Positions 29,844-38,512 of a DNA stretch of 64,000 nt are shown here, in pieces; position 1 is the first letter of the stretch; each line of letters opens with the position of its first letter. A model generated the notes under the pieces. It searched no databases. It was not told the DNA's origin and was given only the letters and a program-made list of their open reading frames with translations. Origin of the DNA: Deinococcus koreensis. Its GTDB lineage: Bacteria > Deinococcota > Deinococci > Deinococcales > Deinococcaceae. Position numbers and translations under genes: made by a program. The stretch lies in the NCBI RefSeq assembly GCF_002901445.1, contig NZ_PPPD01000004.1, positions 1 to 64,000 on the forward strand. Reading direction: 5' to 3'.

Positions 29844-30404
29844 TCAGATGTGTCGGATGCCGCTGGTCAGCACGCGCGCCCAGTCGGCGACGGTCTCATC
29901 AAGCCCCGCGACCGTGATCAGGTGGCACAGCTGGCCGTAGGCGATGAACCGCTGCACCGCCTCATCCGGAGCCTGAGAACGGCTCTGAACGAAGGTGGTC
30001 ACCTGGCCCAGCCCAGCGCGCAGCGCGGCCGCGATCTCCGGGACGGTGGCGGCCGACTGGGCGTGCACCTGGAGCATCAGCAGGGAGCGGTCGCCGATGA
30101 GTTCGGCGTAAGCCTGGCCCATAGCCGCCAGGACAGCGTCGGGGGTCTGTACCTCGGCGTGGATGGCGCCGCTTTCTAGAGCCGCCTGGACGCGGGAAAA
30201 GCAGCGGTCGAGGGCGGCGACGAAGAGGTCTTCCTTGCGGGGAAAGAGCTTGAAGACGTAGGCGGTGGAGATGCCGGCCTGAGCGGCGACGGCGCTGACG
30301 GGAGTGCCGAGGTAGCCGGCCTGGGAGAAGACGATGACCGCGCTGTCGATGACGGTGTCGCGTCGGGCGTCCGAGGTGGACAACAGGGAGGGGACGGCGG
30401 CCAT
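29844..30404 (-). CDS. TetR-type repressor
   Basis: 186 residues. The N-terminal helix-turn-helix has DTVIDSAVIVFSQAGYLGTPVSAVAAQAGISTAYVFKLFPRKEDLF in outline (about 15-60). The C-terminal ligand domain is all-helical. A 20-bp dyad sits against its ATG, indicating autoregulation. It lies 96 bases upstream of an MDR dehydrogenase whose promoter carries a similar dyad, so it probably responds to a toxic carbonyl or quinone. Confidence 0.87.
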   Translation of the reverse strand: MAAVPSLLSTSDARRDTVIDSAVIVFSQAGYLGTPVSAVAAQAGISTAYVFKLFPRKEDLFVAALDRCFSRVQAALESGAIHAEVQTPDAVLAAMGQAYAELIGDRSLLMLQVHAQSAATVPEIAAALRAGLGQVTTFVQSRSQAPDEAVQRFIAYGQLCHLITVAGLDETVADWARVLTSGIRHI

Positions 30405-30407
30405 AGA

Positions 30408-30427
30408 GTGAGTGTACAGTCACTCAC
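30408..30427. promoter_or_regulatory. TetR-type operator before the regulator gene
   Basis: GTGAGTG and CACTCAC form perfect 7-bp arms around six bases, four bases upstream of the tetR-type start codon. Arms resemble the half-sites at 29787-29800. Confidence 0.6.
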
Positions 30428-30587
30428 CTATGAAAGTCAAGGTATGTTGACGGTTCGGTGCGATCAATCGTGTGGAGAACATTCGCGCATAAAGGCTTTA
30501 CCTGAGCTTCTCCCACGCGTCGTATGGAGCGATCAATCCTTACAGGGACTGAAAGAAGTGCCCCCTGTCAGGATCAGACTCGTAGAG

Positions 30588-30695
30588 CTGTGAGGCACAA
30601 AGCTTCCAGCGCCATTCTGGAACATCCCAGTGGGCGCAGCACCATCTTGGATTTAGCACGTGGAGGCCCAGGTTCCCGGCCGTTGTGCCTCACAG
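30588..30695. repeat. 108-bp element with 13-bp inverted ends
   Basis: CTGTGAGGCACAA (30588-30600) and TTGTGCCTCACAG (30683-30695) are perfect inverted repeats enclosing 82 bases with no coding frame. It lies in the 480-base gap between the tetR-type gene and the maltose-type operon. It has the form of a miniature inverted-repeat element or IS-derived fragment. The rest of the gap (30428-30587, 30696-30858) shows no gene. Confidence 0.5.
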
Positions 30696-30858
30696 GATCT
30701 ACCTCAGGTCACATCCAGTGCCTCGCTGCCGCTGTCTGGCTGGCAGGGAGCGTCGCTCCTGAGGCAAGGTTACCGGCATTAGACTGGAAGGCATCAAAGC
30801 ATCCTGACGTCCAGCGTGAGTCGAGTCATGGATCCGATTACTTCCCGGAGTGTGACTG

Positions 30859-30889
30859 CTGGCGTCCCGACACTGTCGCGGGACGCCAG
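30859..30889. terminator. 11-bp hairpin after the maltose-type operon
   Basis: CTGGCGTCCCG (30859-30869) and CGGGACGCCAG (30879-30889) pair perfectly. The hairpin is 21 bases beyond the last gene of the minus-strand operon. No T run follows. Confidence 0.55.
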
Positions 30890-30909
30890 CTTGGAAGTCC
30901 CGATGGGCC

Positions 30910-31740
30910 TCAGCCCTTGACTGAGCCCTGCGTGACGCCGGAGATGATCCAGCGCTGCGCGAGCAGGTACACGATCACCATGGGGGCCAGCGTCATCAGA
31001 TAGGACGCGAAGGCCAGGTTGTACTGGGTACTGAACTGTCCCTGAAAGATGTACTGCACCAGCGGCAAGGTGGCAAATTCAGGGTCACTGATGATCACGA
31101 GGGGCAGCAGGAAGTCGTTCCAGGCCCACAGGCAGGTCAGGATGCCCACTGTGGCGTTCATGGGCGAGAGCAGCGGGAAGATGATCTTCCAGAAGGTCTG
31201 CCAGGTGGTCGCGCCGTCGATCAGCGCGGCCTCCTCGATTTCACGCGGAATGGACTTGATGTAGCCCACGTACACGAAGATGTTGAACGACAGGCCGTAC
31301 ACGACGTACAGGAAGATCAGGCCGACCGGGTTGTCCATGCCCCAGGCACTGGTCTGCTTGACGACCGGCAGCATGATGATCGGGAATGGGATGAACAGCG
31401 CGCTGATGAAGTAGTAATACAGGTATCGGAACAGCGGCTTATCCTGATTGCGCGCGATGGCGTAGGCTACCAGCGAGTTGGTCAGCAGGGTCAGGAGTAC
31501 CACCGAGACGGTGACGAACGCGCTGGTGCGGAAGGCCGTGAAGAAATTGGTGAGCCGGATGGCCTCGCTGAAATTCTCCCACCGCAGCGAGGTGGGCAGC
31601 GCAAACACCGAGGCCGCGACCTCCTGCGGGGTCTTGAGGGCGGTCACCACCGCGAGGTACAGCGGGAACAGGATGCTCAGGGCGCCCAGAAACAGCAGGA
31701 CGGTGATCAGCGTGCTGGGCCGCTTGCCTGCTTCGTTCAT
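30910..31740 (-). CDS. Maltose-type ABC transporter permease (MalG-like)
   Basis: 276 residues from the ATG at 31740, which overlaps the preceding permease stop (ATGA) and follows GGAGG. It has six membrane helices. The cytoplasmic EAA loop reads EEAALIDGATTWQTFWKIIFPLL in outline, near residue 185. It pairs with the MalF-like protein and the binding protein just upstream. No ATPase gene is in the operon, so a shared MsmX-type ATPase encoded elsewhere is likely. Confidence 0.9.
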   Translation of the reverse strand: MNEAGKRPSTLITVLLFLGALSILFPLYLAVVTALKTPQEVAASVFALPTSLRWENFSEAIRLTNFFTAFRTSAFVTVSVVLLTLLTNSLVAYAIARNQDKPLFRYLYYYFISALFIPFPIIMLPVVKQTSAWGMDNPVGLIFLYVVYGLSFNIFVYVGYIKSIPREIEEAALIDGATTWQTFWKIIFPLLSPMNATVGILTCLWAWNDFLLPLVIISDPEFATLPLVQYIFQGQFSTQYNLAFASYLMTLAPMVIVYLLAQRWIISGVTQGSVKG

Positions 31741-32654
31741 GCCTCCACCTCCCGGCGCTGGAGAAACCGTGTCTGGGCGAGCGACACCACGACCAGCACG
31801 ATCAGGAAGATCACGGCGTTGGCCGACTGGTAGGCGAACTGCCCGCCGTCGAAGCCGCCCTTGTAGATCAGGAGGGACACCGATTCGGTGGAGGTGCCCG
31901 GCCCGCCCCCGGTCAGCGCCACGATCTGGTCGAAGACCTGCAGGAAGCCCTTCATGGCCAGCACCATGTTGATGGTGAAGAAGGCCGCGATCATCGGGAA
32001 GGTGATGTTGCGGAACTTCTGCCATGGGCCCGCACCATCGATGTCGGCGGACTCGTACAGGTCGTAGGGGATGGTCTGCAGGCCCGCGAGGTACAGGATG
32101 ATGTTGAAGGCCGCCGCCTGCCACACCGCCACGAACAGGATGCCCGTCCAGGCCAGCCCCGGGTCACCCAGGATGTTCTTCGACAGCCCGGCAACCCCCA
32201 GCGCCTGGCCGATCTGCGGCACGAGGTTGGCGAACAGGTAGTTGAAGATAAAGCCCACGATGAGCACGCTCAGGATGTTCGGCAGGAAGTACACCGCCCG
32301 CAGCAGGTTGCGGAAGCGGATGTTGCTGTTCAGGCCGATGGCAACAGTCAGCGCGATGACGTTGACCAGCACGGTGGCCAGCACGGCGAAGCCGAAGGTG
32401 AAGCGGTAGGCAGCCAGCACGCGCTCGTCCTGGAAGATCTGCAGGTAGTTGCGCAGACCCACGAAGTCGAAGTCGCCGTAGCCCTTGAAGTTCGTGAAGC
32501 TGTAGAGGATGCCCTGGATGGCCGGGTAGGTGTGGAAGACGAAGAACAGCACCACGGCCGGCAGGGCCATCAGCAGGTAGGTGGGGTTGCCGCGCCGGCG
32601 GCGGCGCAGCGGCGGAGAGGTGCTGGACACCTCCGCTCTGGAAATGGCGCTCAT
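31737..32654 (-). CDS. Maltose-type ABC transporter permease (MalF-like)
   Basis: 305 residues, six membrane helices, with EAA loop ESADIDGAGPWQKFRNITFP near residue 205. The basic N-terminus (RRRRRGNPTYLLMALPAVV) is usual for this group. It lies between the binding protein and MalG-like genes. With them it forms an oligosaccharide importer, most likely for alpha-glucosides given the GH13 enzyme encoded in the same operon. Confidence 0.9.
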   Translation of the reverse strand: MSAISRAEVSSTSPPLRRRRRGNPTYLLMALPAVVLFFVFHTYPAIQGILYSFTNFKGYGDFDFVGLRNYLQIFQDERVLAAYRFTFGFAVLATVLVNVIALTVAIGLNSNIRFRNLLRAVYFLPNILSVLIVGFIFNYLFANLVPQIGQALGVAGLSKNILGDPGLAWTGILFVAVWQAAAFNIILYLAGLQTIPYDLYESADIDGAGPWQKFRNITFPMIAAFFTINMVLAMKGFLQVFDQIVALTGGGPGTSTESVSLLIYKGGFDGGQFAYQSANAVIFLIVLVVVSLAQTRFLQRREVEA

Positions 32655-32707
32655 AGTGCCCTCCGGGCCGGGAACAGGTCAGGGCCGTCCCCGGCCGTCT
32701 GATTCGC

Positions 32708-33925
32708 TCAGTTGCTGCGCCTGACCACGTCCGTCCAGGTCTTGTCCAGGCCGTCAAGCAGCTTGGCCTTGTTCTTGTCCTGCAGGTACGCCTGGAAGAA
32801 GGTCTCGGCGTTCAGGCCGGGCGGGAAGAGGTTGAAGGGCGCGCCGGCGATCTTGCCGCTGGAGTACGGCGCCTTCATGGCCGAGAGGATCGGGTCGGTG
32901 GGCACCGTGCCGACCTGCACCGAGGGCGCGTTGACAGCCCTCAGGTAGGTCGTGACATTCGCCTTGCTGGTCAGGAACTTGAGCAGTTTGTCCACCTCGG
33001 CCGGGTGACGGGTGTCCTTGGCGGAGGCGAGCAGCAGATCGACCGAGGAGACGACCGTGTTGGCCCCGTTCGTCGCCGGGAAGGGCACCATACCGAGCTT
33101 GATCTTCGGGTTGGCCGCAAGGATGTCCGGCAGCGCCCAGTCACCCTGGATGTAGAACACACTGCCGCCCCGAGCGAAGGCCGCGGTGCCGTCGGCAAAG
33201 CTCGTGCCGGCCGGGTCGTTCTGAGCGTAGCCGGCGATCTCGAGCATCTTGTCGGCCACCCCGCTGTAGGCGGCCTTGAAGGTGGCCTTTCCGGCATTTT
33301 TCTGTGCGGCGAAGGTGGCCGGCACGGTGTTCACGGCGATCGCGTTCATGAAGGGCAGCGTGACCCAGGCGTCTTTCAGGGTCAGCGTGAGCGGCGTCTG
33401 GCCGGCCGCCCTGGCCTTTTTCAGGGCGGCGATGAACTGCGCGTAGGTCTTAGGGGGGGTGAGCCCGAGCTGCTTGAGCTTGTCGGCGTTGTAGATCAGC
33501 CCGATGGTGTTGGCGGTATAGGGAATGCCGTAGACCTGCTTGCCCCCGACGATGGACTGGATCTGCTGGATATAGATTGGCTTGACTGATTTCAGCAGCG
33601 GGTCGGCCGCGTAGTCCTTGAATACACCACCTTCGGCGAAGCCCTTGAAGTTGGTATCGCCGCCCATGGCCACGATGTCGGGCAGCTTGTTCTTCACGAT
33701 GCGGGTCTTGAGAACCGCCACGAAGTCCGGCGGCACCACCAGGTTGACCTTGATGTCGGGATTCTGCTTCTCGAAGGCGGCGAACAGCGCCTTCCAGGTG
33801 TCGATGCCCTTGTTGCCGACGTAGAACTCGAGTTCGGTCACGGCCGAGGCGCTGGAAGCGGCCCCAAGCAGCAGCAGGCTGAGGCCCAGGAACGTGCGGC
33901 GGATGGTGGGGTGGGGCTTGGACAT
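32708..33925 (-). CDS. Extracellular sugar-binding protein of an ABC transporter
   Basis: 405 residues with a signal peptide (about 1-28, ending SASA). It belongs to the MalE-type solute-binding family: LEFYVGNKGIDTWKALFAAFEKQNPDIKVNLV in outline at the mature N-terminus, then VYGIPYTANTIGLIYNADKL and a late AFARGGSVFYIQGDWALPDI. AAGGAGA lies before the ATG. It follows a GH13 glucosidase gene and precedes the two permeases, consistent with uptake of an alpha-linked oligosaccharide. Confidence 0.9.
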   Translation of the reverse strand: MSKPHPTIRRTFLGLSLLLLGAASSASAVTELEFYVGNKGIDTWKALFAAFEKQNPDIKVNLVVPPDFVAVLKTRIVKNKLPDIVAMGGDTNFKGFAEGGVFKDYAADPLLKSVKPIYIQQIQSIVGGKQVYGIPYTANTIGLIYNADKLKQLGLTPPKTYAQFIAALKKARAAGQTPLTLTLKDAWVTLPFMNAIAVNTVPATFAAQKNAGKATFKAAYSGVADKMLEIAGYAQNDPAGTSFADGTAAFARGGSVFYIQGDWALPDILAANPKIKLGMVPFPATNGANTVVSSVDLLLASAKDTRHPAEVDKLLKFLTSKANVTTYLRAVNAPSVQVGTVPTDPILSAMKAPYSSGKIAGAPFNLFPPGLNAETFFQAYLQDKNKAKLLDGLDKTWTDVVRRSN

Positions 33926-34023
33926 GGTCGGTCTCCTTGGGACAATCGGGGGCGTGATCGGGGATCCCCACCACCGTCAGGCGGGCGGGGTATGGCGGGT
34001 GGCGGGCAGGCAGGCGAGCCGTT

Positions 34024-35784
34024 TCACTCCAAGCCATCACCTGCCCGCGTGCGCGTGTGATAGAGGCGCGCCTCGTAGGGGCGGAGGGTCAGCGTGGATT
34101 GGGGAGGCTGCGCGCCGGGCAGGTTCGCCAGCAGCAGCTGGATAGTGGGCAGAGGTGGAGGGCCGGGCCAGTCCAGTTCGCAGACCTCCCGGCCGAAGTT
34201 CAGGAGCACCAGAAGCTGCTCGTCGTCGGTGGTGCGAGTGAAGGCGAACACCGTCTGGTGATCGGGCAGCAGCAGGTCGTAGCGGCCGTCCACGAACACC
34301 GGGTACGTGTGACGCAGCCGGATCAGGTCGCGGTAGTACCAGTAGATGGAGTCGGGATCCGCGAGGGCCTGCTGGGCGTTGATCTGCCCGTAGGTGGGGT
34401 TCAGGGCGATCCAGGGCGTGCCGCTGGTGAAGCCCCCGTTCGGCTCCGCTGTCCAGGGCATGGGCGTGCGGGCGTTGTCGCGTCCCTTGGCGTGAATCTC
34501 GGCCAGCACCTCGGCGGGTGGACGGCCCAGGTCATTCACCTGCTCCCGGTAGTAATTCAAAGTGTCGATGTCGCGGTACTCGCCTATGTCGCTGAACGCC
34601 ACGTTGGTTAGGCCGAGTTCGTCGCCCTGGTAGATATACGGCGTGCCCTGCAGGGCGAACAGGTAGGTGGCCAGGAGGGTCGCGGAGGCGAGGCGGAACT
34701 CGCCGTCGTCGCCGAAGCGCGAGACCAGGCGCGGCACGTCATGGTTCGACAGGAAGTTGCTGTTCCACCCGACGCCGTGCAGGCCAGCCTGCCAGCGGGT
34801 GGTGATCTGCCGCAGCTCCGCGAGACTCCAGGGCACCTTCGTCCACTTTCGCTGGGTCTGCGCGTGCCCGGCGTCGAGGTGCATGAGCTCGAAGGCGAAG
34901 ATCATGCTCAGCGGCCCGGTCTCGGCGTTGGTGAAGGCCAAGCCATGTTCGGGGGTCACGTCTGGCGTCTCCCCCACCGTCATGACGTCGTAGTGGTCGA
35001 GCACCTGGGCCTTCATCTCCGCGAGGTACTCGAAGAGGCGCGGGCCATGGATGAAATGTTCGGAGGCCACGGGAAACCTCTCGCCGGCCCGGGCGGCGGC
35101 GTCCGGGAAGGCCGGCGGCTTGGAGAGCATGTTGATGGTGTCCATGCGGAAGCCGTCGATGCCCAGATCCAGCCACCAGCGCATCATGTCGTGAATTTCG
35201 GCGCGGACGCGGGGGTTGTCCCAGTTGAGATCCGGCTGGTGGGTCGAGAACAGGTGCAGGTAGTACTCGCCGCTGGGCTCGTCCAGCGTCCAGGCCGGGC
35301 CGCCGAAGTGCGAGCCCCAGTTGCTGGGTTCCCGGCCCTCCCGGGCGGGCCGCCACAGGTAGTAGTCGCGGTAGGGACTGTCCTTTGAGGCCCGGGCCTG
35401 CTGGAACCAGGGGTGCTCGTCCGAGGTGTGGTTGACGACCAGATCCATGATCAGGCGCATGTCCCGCGCGTGCAGGTCGGCTACCAGCGCCTTCCAGTCG
35501 TCCAGCGTGCCGAACTCCGGCGCGACGCCCCGGTAGTCGCTGATGTCGTAACCTCCGTCCCGGTTGGGCGAGGGGTAGACCGGGCACAGCCACAGCACGT
35601 CCACGCCGAGGGTCTGCAGGTAGTCCAGCCGGTCACGGATGCCCTGGAGGTCACCGATCCCGTCGCCGTTGGAGTCAGAGAAGGAGCGGGGGTAGATCTG
35701 ATAGATCACGCTCTGTTTCCACCACGGCTCCCCGGGTCGTGGGCGCCTGGAGGTCAGGGGGGCGGGGGCGAGCTGATCGGTCAT
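34024..35784 (-). CDS. GH13 alpha-glucosidase (oligo-1,6-glucosidase type)
   Basis: 586 residues, the usual length for this subfamily. It opens with WWKQSVIYQIYPRSF. The catalytic residues are the nucleophile Asp215 (GFRMD), acid/base Glu272 (TVGE), and Asp349 in LSNHD. The calcium-like loop DSNGDGIGD is at 37-45. No signal peptide is present, so it acts in the cytoplasm on imported alpha-glucosides such as maltose, isomaltose or sucrose. It is the first gene of the LacI-controlled operon, with a matching operator at 35836-35850. Confidence 0.92.
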   Translation of the reverse strand: MTDQLAPAPLTSRRPRPGEPWWKQSVIYQIYPRSFSDSNGDGIGDLQGIRDRLDYLQTLGVDVLWLCPVYPSPNRDGGYDISDYRGVAPEFGTLDDWKALVADLHARDMRLIMDLVVNHTSDEHPWFQQARASKDSPYRDYYLWRPAREGREPSNWGSHFGGPAWTLDEPSGEYYLHLFSTHQPDLNWDNPRVRAEIHDMMRWWLDLGIDGFRMDTINMLSKPPAFPDAAARAGERFPVASEHFIHGPRLFEYLAEMKAQVLDHYDVMTVGETPDVTPEHGLAFTNAETGPLSMIFAFELMHLDAGHAQTQRKWTKVPWSLAELRQITTRWQAGLHGVGWNSNFLSNHDVPRLVSRFGDDGEFRLASATLLATYLFALQGTPYIYQGDELGLTNVAFSDIGEYRDIDTLNYYREQVNDLGRPPAEVLAEIHAKGRDNARTPMPWTAEPNGGFTSGTPWIALNPTYGQINAQQALADPDSIYWYYRDLIRLRHTYPVFVDGRYDLLLPDHQTVFAFTRTTDDEQLLVLLNFGREVCELDWPGPPPLPTIQLLLANLPGAQPPQSTLTLRPYEARLYHTRTRAGDGLE

Positions 35785-35835
35785 GGGAGACTCCTGCGGA
35801 GTGGGAAAGCGTGTGGAGGACGGAATGCTCCGCCA

Positions 35836-35850
35836 TGTAAACGCTTACAG
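35836..35850. promoter_or_regulatory. LacI-type operator before the glucosidase operon
   Basis: TGTAAACGCTTACAG lies 52 bases upstream of the GH13 start. It is the reverse complement of the site before the lacI-type gene (36895-36910) and has the CG-centred dyad typical of LacI-family operators. Confidence 0.75.
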
Positions 35851-35875
35851 GCCAAGTTAAGAAGACGGAGACCTT

Positions 35876-36883
35876 TCACAGCCGACGCACGCTCCGGCGC
35901 TCGACGATGGTGGTCGGGAACACGGCGCTCCCGGCGAGCGGCTGGACGCTCTGGATGTGGTCGAGCAGCATCGTGGCGGCTCGCCGGCCCATGCCGTATA
36001 GCGGCTGGCGCACGGTCGTCAGCGGGGGGACGCTCATCTCGGCCAGCGGCAGGTCGTCGAAGCCCATGACGCTCAGATCGTCAGGCACCCGCAGGCCGCG
36101 CTGGTAGGCGGCCGAGATCACGCCGAGGGCCAGTTCGTCGCTGCTGGCGAACAGCGCGCTCAGGTTCAGGGGGCGGCCCAGCAGGGTGTGGGCGCCTTCC
36201 AGGCCGTCCTTGAATGCGAAGCCTGGCTGCAGCAGCACCTGCGCCTCGTCGACCGCCAGGCCATGGTCACGGTGGGCCTCGAAGAAGCCCTGCAGGCGGC
36301 CGTGCTGCTCGGGCGTCTCGTGCGCGCCACCATACAGCATGCCGATTCGCTCGTGACCCAGGCCGATCAGGTAGCCGGTCGCCGCATAGGCGGCCTGGTG
36401 GTCGTCACAGCGCACGGTGGGGATGGCGGCGTCCTGGGTCTCGCCGGACAGGACGACCAGGGGGATGTTCAGGCGGCGGATGAAGGCGGCGTATTCCTCA
36501 CGCAGCACTTCGCTGGCGAAGATGATGCCGTCCACCCGCTTCTCGGCGAGTACCTGCAGGTACTCCAGGGTGCGCTCACGGCCCCCACCGGTTCGGCAGA
36601 CGATCACACTGAAGCCCTGCGCCTGCGCGGCGTCTTCTATTCCGCTCAGCACGGTGCCGGAGAACATGTCTGAGACCTTGGGAAAGAGGATTGCCAGGGT
36701 CTTGGTCTGCGCGTTTATCAGGCTGCGCGCGACGGCGTTGGGTTTATAGTTCAGTTCCTGCACGGCTCTGAGCACAGCTTCTCGGGTGGCCTCGGCCACC
36801 CAGCGTTCTCCGTTCAGGACACGCGACACGGTGGCCGTCGAGACGTTCGCTCGCCTCGACACGTCTTTGATTGTCGGTTCCAT
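35876..36883 (-). CDS. LacI-type transcriptional repressor
   Basis: 335 residues. The N-terminal helix-turn-helix and hinge read TIKDVSRRANVSTATVSRVLN (4-24, in outline), followed by YKPNAVARSL. The effector domain resembles a periplasmic sugar-binding protein. It ends 91 bases before the GH13 operon on the same strand. Two matching dyads, one before each transcription unit, show that it probably represses both itself and the alpha-glucoside uptake operon. Confidence 0.92.
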   Translation of the reverse strand: MEPTIKDVSRRANVSTATVSRVLNGERWVAEATREAVLRAVQELNYKPNAVARSLINAQTKTLAILFPKVSDMFSGTVLSGIEDAAQAQGFSVIVCRTGGGRERTLEYLQVLAEKRVDGIIFASEVLREEYAAFIRRLNIPLVVLSGETQDAAIPTVRCDDHQAAYAATGYLIGLGHERIGMLYGGAHETPEQHGRLQGFFEAHRDHGLAVDEAQVLLQPGFAFKDGLEGAHTLLGRPLNLSALFASSDELALGVISAAYQRGLRVPDDLSVMGFDDLPLAEMSVPPLTTVRQPLYGMGRRAATMLLDHIQSVQPLAGSAVFPTTIVERRSVRRL

Positions 36884-36894
36884 CGGTGCGTCAA

Positions 36895-36910
36895 CTGTAA
36901 GCGTTTACAG
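36895..36910. promoter_or_regulatory. LacI-type operator before the repressor gene
   Basis: CTGTAAGCGTTTACAG is palindromic at 14 of 16 positions and ends 11 bases from the lacI-type start codon. It is the inverted match of the site at 35836-35850. Confidence 0.75.
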
Positions 36911-37330
36911 GTCGAGTGTCAAGACGGGGCGTGAGAAGGGATCAGGGCGGGATATCGATGAATGACAACGGGGGACACCAACCGACATATGAACTCCGTT
37001 GAGGCCACGTACTGGAAGAGGGTACCCTCGATCCCTTGACGACAGGCCTCCAGGAGTGCAGGAAACAGGGTGGGCTGGCCGCGTCGTACTCGGCGGAGGT
37101 ATCCCTCCAGAGACGCGTGATGACGTGGCTGCGAAGTACCAGTCAGTTCTCTGGGTCATTGTTCAGCGAGGTGCCGTCGACGTGGTGCATCACCTCTCCG
37201 GGCAGCAGCGGTCGACCGAGGAGGTTCGCAGCTACGCGGCGGTGAGCGCGAACCGACCGGCGCGCCTGGGGATCGCAGACCGTAACGTACTTTCTTGCAC
37301 ACGCTCACACTTCATCTAGAATGTCTTGGA
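36911..37330. other. Junction region with no recognised gene
   Basis: About 420 bases between the catabolic island and the partition genes. Frames on both strands are open but show no family motif. Base composition shifts towards AT after 37300, where the partition-type repeats begin. Confidence 0.4.
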
Positions 37331-37372
37331 TGAAAGTATACCATTTCACCTGTGCATAATTCTATACTTTCA
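37331..37372. repeat. Partition-type repeat with 10-bp inverted arms
   Basis: TGAAAGTATA (37331-37340) and TATACTTTCA (37363-37372) are perfect inverted arms around a copy of the 17-mer TTTCACCTGTGCATAAT (37344-37360). The right arm overlaps the stop codon of the ribbon-helix-helix gene. Two more 17-mer copies lie beyond parA. Confidence 0.65.
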
Positions 37373-37642
37373 GCGTTTTAACCATTCGGTCAGCAGTTCG
37401 TTGATGAGGTCACTGACTTCCTTGCGCTCGTCCAGCAGCCGTTTGCGCGCTTCCAGATACGTCTGTCCGTGCAGCAGCACGGTGACCTGCTGGTACTCCG
37501 GATTCGAGCGCTTGCCTGGCGGTCGCCCGACTTTCCGGCGGGGCTCCTCAAGGATGGGCGTGAGCGCTGAGGCCTGATCGTCCTCTTCTTGAGCCCGCCG
37601 ATCGCGCATCGCTTTCAGGCCGGAGAACTTGCTGCCGGTCAT
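37370..37642 (-). CDS. Ribbon-helix-helix DNA-binding protein, ParB-like partner
   Basis: A 90-residue protein. The N-terminal half is charged and probably disordered. The C-terminal part (about 45-88) reads EYQQVTVLLHGQTYLEARKR and continues with VSDLINELLTEWLKR, a beta strand followed by two helices as in ribbon-helix-helix partition proteins. It overlaps the parA-type stop by four bases. It should bind the flanking repeats as the centromere-binding partner of the ATPase. Confidence 0.7.
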   Translation of the reverse strand: MTGSKFSGLKAMRDRRAQEEDDQASALTPILEEPRRKVGRPPGKRSNPEYQQVTVLLHGQTYLEARKRLLDERKEVSDLINELLTEWLKR

Positions 37643-38250
37643 GCCCTCTCCCCTACCGCCGTGACGATCTCCGCGGCCGCACGCTCATAGTCCCACCAGG
37701 CCACCTTGGCCGAGCGCGAGCCCTTGATGGCGTACACCGGCACGCCCTGCGCGCTGGCATGACGGAAGGCTGAGGTCTGACGGATGGCCGCGCGCATGAC
37801 GGGCAACCTCTCCCCTTCCAACAGGGCGCGGGCTTCCTCTCCTTCCCGTGATGGACTGGGCGGCACCAGGGTAAGCAGGATGCGGTACTGACCTCCAAGG
37901 TTCTGCAACGCCTCGGTGGTCTGGAGCAAGGCGTCCAGGCTCATCGCCTCGGGGTTGGTGGGCAGCACGAGCAGGTCGCAGCCCCCCACGAGGTCGCGCA
38001 GCTCGTCGCCGCTCGGGCGCGCGCCGGTGTCGATGACGATGTGCTCGAACTGCCTCGCGTGCTTCATCGCTTGGGCCTCGGGGACGACCGTGAAATTCAG
38101 GCCCCCGTGCGAGGCCCAGAGCGAGGCGCTGCGGTTGGCGTCGCCGTCGACGAGCAGCGTCGGCCCCAGGGCCTGCAGGTAGGCGGCGAGGTGGACGGCG
38201 GTGGTCGTCTTGGCGACCCCGCCCTTGAATCCGGCAACCGTGATGATCAT
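37639..38250 (-). CDS. parA: ParA-type partition ATPase
   Basis: 203 residues, the short ParA form without an N-terminal regulatory helix. The deviant Walker A FKGGVAKTTTAV covers 8-19, and DGDANRSASLW follows near 37. Walker A' is IVIDTGARP. Short ParA proteins pair with small ribbon-helix-helix partners, as here. The gene is flanked on both sides by the 17-bp repeat, giving a complete ATPase/adaptor/site module for plasmid segregation. Confidence 0.88.
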   Translation of the reverse strand: MIITVAGFKGGVAKTTTAVHLAAYLQALGPTLLVDGDANRSASLWASHGGLNFTVVPEAQAMKHARQFEHIVIDTGARPSGDELRDLVGGCDLLVLPTNPEAMSLDALLQTTEALQNLGGQYRILLTLVPPSPSREGEEARALLEGERLPVMRAAIRQTSAFRHASAQGVPVYAIKGSRSAKVAWWDYERAAAEIVTAVGERA

Positions 38251-38299
38251 GCTTCAACTGTACACACTGACGCCCGGGCAGACCACTGAAAGTACATTC

Positions 38300-38388
38300 T
38301 TTCAGCTGTGCAGAATTATATACACACGTATAGATTGTTGATAGAGACGACGAATTTCGCTTCCATTATATTTTCAGCTGTGCATAAT
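38300..38388. repeat. Two further 17-bp partition-type repeats upstream of parA
   Basis: TTTCAGCTGTGCAGAAT (38300-38316) and TTTCAGCTGTGCATAAT (38372-38388) match the copy at 37344-37360 at 15-16 of 17 positions. They lie in the AT-rich promoter region of the parA-type gene and are in the same orientation. Confidence 0.7.
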
Positions 38389-38512
38389 GTCAGAAGTGCA
38401 TCATTGTGCTGGCGCAAAAGTCTGCACGCTCATCCAGGCAGAAGTCACGCACAGCTATCTACGACGGGCAGCAGAATCTGGCACCTGAAGAGGGGAGACG
38501 TAGCGGGTACTT

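Noticed and set aside
30460..30538. GCGATCAATC repeated twice, 69 bases apart
   Set aside because: A 10-base match twice in a non-coding gap is not strong enough without further copies.
36999..37319. Plus-strand open frame between the lacI-type gene and the partition genes
   Set aside because: The second half looks mildly protein-like, but there is no start signal, family motif or neighbour context.
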